From Oryzibacter oryziterrae (GTDB taxonomy: Bacteria; Pseudomonadota; Alphaproteobacteria; Rhizobiales; Pleomorphomonadaceae), in NCBI RefSeq assembly GCF_021864535.1, contig NZ_JAKJIC010000008.1:62001-126000 (forward strand): DNA of 64,000 bases, given 5' to 3'. Within the stretch, counting starts at the first letter, position 1. Each line of letters begins with the position of its first letter. Position numbers and translations under genes: made by a program. Positions 28,074 through 34,577 of this stretch are shown in pieces. The notes beneath the pieces are model-generated. The model worked only from the letters and a program-made list of their open reading frames with translations, did no database searches and was not told where the DNA came from.

Positions 28074-28892
28074 ATGACACAGGCAATACGACTGACCATG
28101 GCAGCGGTGCTGCTGGCGCTTACGACCCAGCTGGCCATCGCCGAGACCACGACGGCAAAGGACGACGCCTGGCCCGGATTGGTGACCGACGTGTTCCAGG
28201 ACCGCAAGATGACCGCGGATCCCGCGATCATCAGCCTTGAAGCTCCCTATCGTGCGGAAGACGCCGCCATCGTGCCGATTGCCATCAACGCCGCGCCACC
28301 GCCCGGCGACAGCCGCTATGTGGCGCGCATCACGGTGCTGGTGGACAACAATCCCTCGCCTGTCGCCGCCACCTTCGAGTTCGGACCGAAGGCCGGCGTG
28401 TCGCATCTCGAGACCCGCGTGCGCGTCAATCAGTATACCAACATCCACGCGGTCGCCGAACTCAGCGACGGAACGCTCTACGTGGCCGAGAAATTCGTGA
28501 AGGCCTCGGGCGGCTGCTCGGCCCCTGCCCTCAAGGATGCCGCGGAAGCGGCCGCCAACGTCGGCGTGATGAAGCTGAAGCAGTTTCCGCCGAAGGACGG
28601 CGGCTCGACCCTGCGGGAGGCCCAACTCATGGTTCGCCATCCGCAAAACTCGGGGATGCAGATGGATCAGATGAGCCACACCTATATTCCGCCGTGGTTC
28701 ATCGACGAACTCGCCATCCATCAGGGCGACGACCTGTTGCTGAAGGTGACCGGCGGCATCTCGCTGTCGGAAGATCCCAACCTGCGCTTCACCTACATTC
28801 CCAATGGCGCGACCACCTTCAATGTGACCGCGACCGACACCGAACAGAAGACCTACAAGGGCAGCTGGCCGGTGCAGCCGAGCGGCTCCTGA
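28074..28892 (+). CDS. Quinoprotein dehydrogenase-associated SoxYZ-like carrier protein
   Basis: A 272-residue periplasmic protein that fuses SoxY-like and SoxZ-like beta-sandwich domains. The signal peptide ends near LAIAE (24). The SoxY-like half ends with a GGC motif at Cys148, equivalent to the sulphur-carrying GGCGG cysteine of SoxY. The SoxZ-like half contains MVRHPQNSGM, PWFIDEL and DPNLRFTYIPNG. GGAGG lies 7 bases before the ATG at 28074. It follows the metallohydrolase by 81 bases and ends at a terminator. The two probably serve the XoxF electron or cofactor pathway; the mechanism is not established. Confidence 0.88.
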   Translation: MTQAIRLTMAAVLLALTTQLAIAETTTAKDDAWPGLVTDVFQDRKMTADPAIISLEAPYRAEDAAIVPIAINAAPPPGDSRYVARITVLVDNNPSPVAATFEFGPKAGVSHLETRVRVNQYTNIHAVAELSDGTLYVAEKFVKASGGCSAPALKDAAEAAANVGVMKLKQFPPKDGGSTLREAQLMVRHPQNSGMQMDQMSHTYIPPWFIDELAIHQGDDLLLKVTGGISLSEDPNLRFTYIPNGATTFNVTATDTEQKTYKGSWPVQPSGS

Positions 28893-28912
28893 CCGGTTCC
28901 ACGCTGGACCGA

Positions 28913-28932
28913 ACGGGGCGAAATCGCCCCGT
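28913..28932. terminator. Hairpin terminator between convergent genes
   Basis: ACGGGGCG pairs with CGCCCCGT across an AAAT loop, 20 bases after the SoxYZ-like stop codon. It may serve both this gene and the convergent gene at 28953. Confidence 0.55.
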
Positions 28933-28952
28933 CGCGGTGCGCAAAGGCGACA

Positions 28953-29327
28953 TCAGAAGCAGCGCATCTCCGCTTCGGCCTGCGCGCGCTTCAGCTCGCC
29001 CACCACATTCTTGGATTCCTTGGCGTTGCGGAACAGCGAGCCATTGTCGCCGGTCATCTGCCCGAGCGAAATGAACGTCGAGGCCTTCTCGTAGGTGTCG
29101 TAGCTGATGATGGTGGCGATCACGTCGACCGAACAGGAACAGCGATGCAGGGCATCCTGCGTCTCGCCGTTGGCCTTCATGCAGCCATAGACATAGTCGG
29201 CGCGCGCTTCGGTCGGAAAATCATTCGGGATCTCCTCGGCCAGTGCTGCGGTTGGCGCCGATCCCGCGACAGCCGTGGCGATCACGACGGCCCGCATGAG
29301 CGAACTCAACGGATAAGTCATTGGCAT
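28953..29327 (-). CDS. Small secreted four-cysteine protein next to the methanol oxidation genes
   Basis: A 124-residue exported protein. A signal peptide (LMRAVVIATAVAGSAPTAALAEE) leads to a mature part with four cysteines: YGCMKAN, HRCSCSVD and MRCF at the C-terminus. The spacing would allow two disulphides. The ATG at 29327 has GGAGG 5 bases upstream; another ATG at 29321 is nearly as good. I do not recognise the family with certainty. Its position beside the XoxF module suggests a periplasmic accessory role, which is inference only. Confidence 0.75.
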   Translation of the reverse strand: MPMTYPLSSLMRAVVIATAVAGSAPTAALAEEIPNDFPTEARADYVYGCMKANGETQDALHRCSCSVDVIATIISYDTYEKASTFISLGQMTGDNGSLFRNAKESKNVVGELKRAQAEAEMRCF

Positions 29328-29421
29328 TCCTTCCTCCCCCACCGAATCTACCATTGGGCAGCGGAAGTTTCCAATCACGCGACCTGCGGCCAATTGATGC
29401 CGCGGATCGCGAGGAGCCCCA

Positions 29422-31188
29422 TCACGCCGATGGGCGGCGATAAGTCGGCCGCCCGGCGGCCTGCTGCATCTCCCGCCGGAACTCATCCCGCTTGTCATGG
29501 ATCGATGCGATCACCGGCCCCATGGCGATGCCGAGGCCGACGAGCGAGGTTTCGGACAGTTGAAGGCTGGACTCCACCGTCTCCGGCACCGCTTCGGAAA
29601 CCCCGAGCGCATAGAGGTGTCGGGCATGGCCCGCATCGCGAGCCCGCGAGAAGATCGGAATGTCCGGCCTCAACATGCGCGCGACCGCCAGAACGGCGTC
29701 GATCGCTGCGGGATCGTTGACCGTGATGACTACAGCGGCCGCATCGGCGATGCCGCAGGTCTTGAGGAACGACTGGCTGGTGGCGTCGCCATAGTGGACC
29801 GCACGCCCCGCCCTGCGATCGCGCGACACCGTCACGGGATCAACGTCCACTGCCAGCACTTCCTTGCCATGGGCTTCGAGCATGTCGGCGACGACGCGAC
29901 CAACGCGGCCGAAGCCGACGACAATCACGTGGCCCGCCCCGTATTCAGGCGCGGCGAGGATCTCCGGATCGATCGGGGCCGCGTTGAGCTGGTGTTCCAG
30001 CCGGCGTCCCAGCGCCGCCAGCGCCGGAATGAGCACCATGGAGATGGAGGCGATGGTGAGGACGAAACTCGCCGTCTGCCCATCGACCACGCCGGCCGCC
30101 TTGGCGGCCCCGATGCAGACGAAAGCGAACTCGCCGCCGGCGGCCAGGCCCAACCCAGCCTCGAGCGACGTGCCCAGCGACAAGCCGAACAGCCGCCCGA
30201 GCGGCAGCATCAGCAGCAGCTTGATGGCGATGATCCCGGCGAGACAGACCGCCAGCAGCATCGGTTCCCGCGCCACCTCGCGCAGATCGACGCTCATGCC
30301 GACGGTGAAGAAGAAGATGCCGAGGAACAGCCCCTTGAAGGGGTCCATGATGGACTCGATAGATCGCCGATATTCCGTCTCGGCGAGCAGCAGACCGGCG
30401 ACGAAGGCACCAAGCGCCATGGACATGCCCGCCATGGCAAAGACCACGCCGGTGCCGACGATCACGAACAGGATCGCTGCAATCATCAACTCGCGCGAAT
30501 GCACGCTGGCGGCCAGACGAAACAGAGGCCGCAGAAAGAGGCGCCCGAGCACCATGGTCACCGCCAGCGCCGCCAGCGCCTGCAGGAGCGCCATGCCGAC
30601 GCTGAGGATCAGGCCACCCCGGGCCTCGCCCTCCAGCGCGCCCACCAGCATCAGGATCGGGATGACCGCCAGGTCCTGCGCCAGCAGCACCGCGAAGGAA
30701 ACGCGCCCCGACTGCCCCGCCAATCGCCCCGTCTCCGACAGCGTCTCGATGACGATCGCGGTGGACGACAACGCCAGACTGGCCCCGACGAGAGCGGCCG
30801 TCGCCCCATCTGACCCGGCGATGAGCAGAACGCCGGCAATGGCGCCGGCCGCGAGCACGATATGCGAAAAGCCAAGCCCGAAGACAAACTTGCGCATGGT
30901 CATCAGGCGGGCAAAGGACAACTCGAGCCCGATGATGAACATCAGGAAGACGACACCGAGGTCCCCGATCGGCTCAAGCCCCTTGGGATCGACCACCGTC
31001 ATCCAGTAGAGAAACGGCAGCTTGTCCATCAGGCTTCCCAGCCCGAGCGGCCCCAGCAGGGCGCCGGCACCGAGGTAGCCGAGAACCGGACTTATTCCCA
31101 GACGCTTGACGAGCGGAATGACAACGCCAGCAGTTCCCAGAACAACCAGAGCATCGGAATAGGCGGCAACATCAATCGAACTGCTCAC
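29422..31188 (-). CDS. CPA2-family cation:proton antiporter (KefB/YbaL-like)
   Basis: A 588-residue inner-membrane antiporter. About 12-13 hydrophobic segments (LGYLGAGALLGP, FMFIIGLELS, SLALSSTAIVIETL, LLAQDLAVIPIL) make up the Na+/H+-exchanger domain. A cytoplasmic RCK/TrkA-N domain follows, with the NAD-binding VVGFGRVGRVVADML. The GTG at 31188 is chosen because AGGA lies 6 bases upstream; a TTG/ATG pair 27-30 bases earlier has no ribosome site. Predicted to export K+ or Na+ in exchange for protons; the ion is not determined. The ~190-bp gap upstream to the tRNA shows no gene. Confidence 0.9.
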   Translation of the reverse strand: MSSSIDVAAYSDALVVLGTAGVVIPLVKRLGISPVLGYLGAGALLGPLGLGSLMDKLPFLYWMTVVDPKGLEPIGDLGVVFLMFIIGLELSFARLMTMRKFVFGLGFSHIVLAAGAIAGVLLIAGSDGATAALVGASLALSSTAIVIETLSETGRLAGQSGRVSFAVLLAQDLAVIPILMLVGALEGEARGGLILSVGMALLQALAALAVTMVLGRLFLRPLFRLAASVHSRELMIAAILFVIVGTGVVFAMAGMSMALGAFVAGLLLAETEYRRSIESIMDPFKGLFLGIFFFTVGMSVDLREVAREPMLLAVCLAGIIAIKLLLMLPLGRLFGLSLGTSLEAGLGLAAGGEFAFVCIGAAKAAGVVDGQTASFVLTIASISMVLIPALAALGRRLEHQLNAAPIDPEILAAPEYGAGHVIVVGFGRVGRVVADMLEAHGKEVLAVDVDPVTVSRDRRAGRAVHYGDATSQSFLKTCGIADAAAVVITVNDPAAIDAVLAVARMLRPDIPIFSRARDAGHARHLYALGVSEAVPETVESSLQLSETSLVGLGIAMGPVIASIHDKRDEFRREMQQAAGRPTYRRPSA

Positions 31189-31381
31189 GGACGGTCCTGC
31201 TGGGTAGACGAACATCAATGAGTGAAAATGGCCACAGCTTCACCGCGAAGGAAATAGCCAATTGCCGCCCGCTGAGCATTTTCCGGAGAAACTCGGGAAT
31301 GTGACCCGTTCACGATTTCGCGCGCAGGCAATGACTTGCCGTGTCACCTGCAGAACAGGCGCCCGCCACATGGGTGGCAGT

Positions 31382-31687
31382 TGGTGCGGACGACGGGAAT
31401 CGAACCCGTATTCTCAAAGAGAGGCAGATTTTCATACCACTTCGGCTTTCGCCGCCGCCCTGGGGCGTTCGTGGTCTGGACTGTCCCTTCGCCTTGGCCC
31501 TTCAGGCTTTAGGCGCCGCCCGTCCAGTCTCTACACCTTCCTCCCGGCGCGGGAGGCTTGGCTCGGGATTGGCCTAGGGAGCATGCCCTTTAGCTTTCCC
31601 CGACTTTGAGCGGTTCTACGCCGCGGATTTCCCCGCGGGCACTCCAATTTTAAAGTCTGCTGCGTCTACCGATTTCGCCACGTCCGC
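31382..31687 (-). tRNA. tRNA-Leu(UAA) interrupted by a group I intron
   Basis: On the minus strand the 5' exon (31687-31653) begins GCGGACG, has the D-arm AAATCGGTAGACGC and ends GCAGACTT. The 3' exon (31432-31382) begins AAAATCTGC, has a long class II variable arm, the T-loop GGTTCGATTCC and the acceptor strand CGTCCGC, then discriminator A and an encoded CCA. Joined, the exons give a perfect GCAGA/TCTGC anticodon stem with loop CTTAAAA, so the anticodon is UAA. The acceptor stem pairs 7 of 7. The gap between the exons is 220 bases. Confidence 0.93.
31433..31652 (-). ncRNA. Group I intron (IC3-like) in the anticodon loop of tRNA-Leu(UAA)
   Basis: The 220-base insert lies between U34 and A35, the site used by cyanobacterial and plastid trnL introns. 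It ends in G (GGTATG), as expected for the terminal guanosine. The core shows AATCCCGAGCCAAG (P4/Q-type element), GGTGTAGAGACTGGACGG (R-type element) and GGGACAGTCC (S-type element), where GACTG and CAGTC can form P7. It contains no open reading frame, hence no homing endonuclease. Self-splicing is predicted, not shown. Confidence 0.88.
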
Positions 31688-31762
31688 ATGGCTGACCGGG
31701 ATATGGCCGCACGCGCGCCCGGTCAAGCCCTGAAGGTTGCGTCGGATAGACTTTCGCTCGGC

Positions 31763-32158
31763 TTATCCGCAAGCGCCAGCCGGAACGGTGCCTTGACCGT
31801 TGACCACGGAAAGGCGCACGCGCGCCGTGCCGGCGCCAATGAAGCCGAGATCGCGGGCAGCGCCGCGCGAGACATCAATCACCCGATTGCGAATGAAGGG
31901 GCCCCGATCGTTGATGCGAACCACAACGGATCTACCGTTGTTGAGGTTCTCCACCTTGACCAAGGTGCCGAAGGGCAACGTCCTGTGCGCTGCCGTACGC
32001 TGATCCGGCGCCATGCGCTCCCCGCTGGCCGTCCGGCTGTGAGAGGCGTACCAAGAGGCCTTGCCACATTGGGCAGAGGCGGGTGCGCCCTGGTGAAAAA
32101 ACGCGGTCATGACTGCGACCGTGAAAAAAGCGCGTCGTGCGCTTGTTTTGAGATGCAT
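31763..32158 (-). CDS. RlpA-like double-psi beta-barrel protein (septal ring lytic transglycosylase family)
   Basis: A 131-residue exported protein. After a signal peptide (RRAFFTVAVMTAFFHQGAPASAQ) comes one DPBB domain: GKASWYASHSRTASGERM, AAHRTLPFGTLVKVENL and VRINDRGPFIRNRVIDVSRGAARDLGF. The histidine and aspartate used by RlpA to cleave naked glycan strands are present. There is no SPOR domain and no lipobox, so it is a minimal version. AGGGA lies 8 bases before the ATG at 32158. Its role would be peptidoglycan remodelling. Confidence 0.88.
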   Translation of the reverse strand: MHLKTSARRAFFTVAVMTAFFHQGAPASAQCGKASWYASHSRTASGERMAPDQRTAAHRTLPFGTLVKVENLNNGRSVVVRINDRGPFIRNRVIDVSRGAARDLGFIGAGTARVRLSVVNGQGTVPAGACG

Positions 32159-32590
32159 GCAAAAAGTCCCTGATCCAAGCCCGCGTTGCCACCGCGGCCA
32201 TGCCTCCATTGCGACCTCCGGTGACATCCCGGACATCGGCGATGAGTGCGAAAGCGCCACAAAATGTGGCAAGAATCAGGCAACTACGAAACAGCGGCAC
32301 ACGCAAAAAGTGCGCAAGGGAAAAATCGATTAAGCATCAACTGTTTATCAGGTGAAGAAATTTCGTCGCAACTGTCCACTTTTTGCGAACAGATCCCCGA
32401 TTTTGCCGGCAAATGAAGGGCGATCTGGCAAATTGTGCCCGCTCTGACCGGCATGCTAGAAGGAAGAGAGCCTTCCGGTGACGTTGGCTTGGCGCCACGA
32501 TAGAGGGCTCTTTGAGCCATTCAGGGCGCTGTTCGGCGTCTGAGTGCACCGAGCGTCCACCGGCCGAGGCCGCGACAAGTGAGGGGAAAC
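32159..32590. other. Intergenic region without recognised genes
   Basis: 432 bp between the divergent RlpA-like gene and the small secreted protein gene. It must contain promoters for both. A moderately AT-rich part lies at 32310-32420; no clear repeat, hairpin or small RNA was found by eye. Confidence 0.4.
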
Positions 32591-33019
32591 ATGCTCAGGA
32601 AAGTTATTTTCACGGTTGGCATTCTTGGTCTCGCCAACCCGGCAATGGCGTTTCAGAGCTGCGCCGACGCCGGCATCGGACTGGAGTCCCTCGTTCCGCC
32701 GGCCGCATCGCATTCACGCTATTATTTTGACAATGCCGTCTCGCTCTATGTCGTCGACACCATCGAGCCTGCCTGCTGCTCCGCCGGGTTGGCGGTGGTG
32801 CTGCCCGATCCGGAAAGCCCGCAAGGCGACTTTCAGTGCCTCGCCATCCTGAACTATCGCGGCCTCGACCTTGAGAATGCGTCGGAGACCGACGAGGGCG
32901 ACAAGGGCATCGTCTTGGAGATCCCCACCGGCGGCACGCTGCAGGACGCCGACTCCCAGGATGGCCGCGTGTTGCGTCTCAGGATCACGCCCGAGCCGTA
33001 CACGGTCTCGGTCGAATGA
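32591..33019 (+). CDS. Small secreted protein of unknown function
   Basis: A 142-residue exported protein. The signal peptide (LRKVIFTVGILGLANPAMA) is followed by a mature part with four cysteines (QSCADAG, PACCSAG, FQCLAIL) and an acidic second half rich in Asp and Glu (DLENASETDEGDKG). GAGGGG lies 6 bases before the ATG at 32591. No family recognised. It ends at a strong bidirectional terminator and appears monocistronic. Confidence 0.75.
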   Translation: MLRKVIFTVGILGLANPAMAFQSCADAGIGLESLVPPAASHSRYYFDNAVSLYVVDTIEPACCSAGLAVVLPDPESPQGDFQCLAILNYRGLDLENASETDEGDKGIVLEIPTGGTLQDADSQDGRVLRLRITPEPYTVSVE

Positions 33020-33021
33020 AA

Positions 33022-33054
33022 AACGCCGCGTGCGGGCGAACCACACGCGGCGTT
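33022..33054. terminator. Bidirectional hairpin terminator between convergent genes
   Basis: AACGCCGCGTG (33022-33032) pairs perfectly with CACGCGGCGTT (33044-33054). It lies 2 bases after the stop codon of the upstream gene and 27 bases before the gpt stop. Confidence 0.7.
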
Positions 33055-33080
33055 GAGGCAAATCGTCGACAGAAGGGCGC

Positions 33081-33599
33081 TCAGCCCTCGGTCTGCTTGC
33101 TGATCGGCGGCTGGAAGGCGAAGCCCATGTCCCAGGGGAAATAGATCCAGGTGTCCTGGCTCACCTCGGTGATGAAGGTATCCACCAGCGGACGCCCCTT
33201 GGGTTTGGCGTAGACCGTGGCGAAATGCGCCTTCGGCAGCATGTCGCGCACGATCCTGGCAGTCTTGCCGGTGTCCACGAGGTCGTCGATGATCAGGACG
33301 CCAGCGCCCTGCCCGCCATCCATGTCGATGACGTTCTGGTTGACTTCCTTGATGACCTGCAGTTCGCCCTGATCCTTGTAGTCATGGTAGGAGGCAACGC
33401 CCACGGTCTCGATGATGCGGATGCCGAGCTCGCGCGCCACGATCGCCGCCGGCACCAGTCCGCCGCGCGTGATGCAGACGATGGCATGCCATTCGCCATG
33501 ACCGGCAAGACGCCAGGCAAGTGCGCGGGCATCACGGTGGAACTGGTCCCAGGAAACCGGAAACGCCTTGGGCGCCAGCGGCTGTGCATCGTTGGTCAT
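33081..33599 (-). CDS. gpt: Xanthine-guanine phosphoribosyltransferase
   Basis: A 172-residue purine salvage enzyme that converts xanthine or guanine and PRPP to XMP or GMP. The PRPP-binding motif [14 protein letters not shown] lies in the middle, [17 protein letters not shown] forms the preceding loop, and [16 protein letters not shown] is the typical Gpt C-terminus. AGGA lies upstream of the ATG. It follows the CinA-type gene by 57 bases on the same strand and may share its transcript. Confidence 0.93.
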   Translation of the reverse strand: MTNDAQPLAPKAFPVSWDQFHRDARALAWRLAGHGEWHAIVCITRGGLVPAAIVARELGIRIIETVGVASYHDYKDQGELQVIKEVNQNVIDMDGGQGAGVLIIDDLVDTGKTARIVRDMLPKAHFATVYAKPKGRPLVDTFITEVSQDTWIYFPWDMGFAFQPPISKQTEG

Positions 33600-33656
33600 C
33601 TTGTCTTGTCCTGAAAATGAAACTGGGGACGGTAAAAGCGAATTCCGCGACCTTTT

Positions 33657-34424
33657 TCAATAGGCAGCAGGCTTGCCATCCCCCGCTTTCATGCGCGTTA
33701 CGGATTCAATCATATCGATGATCGCCGCCTTGGCCCTCGCCAGGGCCTCGGGATCGCGCGAACGCACCACCAGCTTGGTCGAAAAGGTGCGCTCCCCCAT
33801 GGTGGGATAGCTGCCGATGACGGTGTCGGTATGCGCCTTGGCAATCGCCCCCAGACGTTCGGCGATCACGCCCTCGCCGAAGGGGCAATCAACCGTCTCG
33901 GACAGCATGCGCGTACCACCCTCAAGCTGAGGCTCTATGTTGAGGAGCATGGCCTCCATGATCTTCGGCACGCCGGCCATGACGAACACATTGCCGATGC
34001 GGAAGCCGGGTGCCTTGGAGACCGGGTTGGCCACCAGCGTGCCGCCAACCGGAATCCGCGCCATGCGCAGCCGCGCCTCCGTCAGTTCTTCCGGCGTGCG
34101 GTAGTGTTCGCGCAGGATCGCCACGGCGTCGGGATGATGCTCGACCGGCACGCCGAAGGCCAGGCCGATCGCATCCGCCGTAATGTCGTCATGCGTCGGC
34201 CCTATCCCGCCCGTAGTGAACACATATGTGTATCGGGCACGTAGAGCATTGACAGCTTCGACGATTCTATCGCTTTCATCGGGCACGACACGAACTTCCT
34301 TCAAGTCGATGCCGATACCCGTCAGGAACCCCGCGATGTGGCCTGAGTTGGAGTCTCGCGTACGACCGGAGAGAATCTCGTCGCCAATCACCAAAACGGC
34401 AGCAGTCGGTAGGACACTTGTCAT
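33657..34424 (-). CDS. CinA N-terminal-type molybdopterin-binding domain protein
   Basis: A 255-residue protein of the competence/damage-inducible CinA family, N-terminal (MoaB/MoeA-like) part only. Signatures are VLVIGDEILSGRTRDSN at the N-terminus and FTTGGIGPTHDDITADAIGLAF near residue 70. The C-terminal nicotinamide-nucleotide amidase domain of full CinA is absent, as is common in alphaproteobacteria. In related proteins this part hydrolyses ADP-ribose-type substrates. It precedes gpt. The start has AGGA upstream. Confidence 0.88.
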   Translation of the reverse strand: MTSVLPTAAVLVIGDEILSGRTRDSNSGHIAGFLTGIGIDLKEVRVVPDESDRIVEAVNALRARYTYVFTTGGIGPTHDDITADAIGLAFGVPVEHHPDAVAILREHYRTPEELTEARLRMARIPVGGTLVANPVSKAPGFRIGNVFVMAGVPKIMEAMLLNIEPQLEGGTRMLSETVDCPFGEGVIAERLGAIAKAHTDTVIGSYPTMGERTFSTKLVVRSRDPEALARAKAAIIDMIESVTRMKAGDGKPAAY

Positions 34425-34577
34425 TTGTTCTGTTCCTGAATGTTAAATCGCCGTCATGTTTGGCGTTTCCAGTGGAGCGCCACCCGTCTTGCCCAGATTT
34501 TGGCACAATGTTGTCCGCCATGCTCGCCTGATGCAAATCAGAGACAACAAGTGTCTGTTTTATAGGCTTTTATACAG

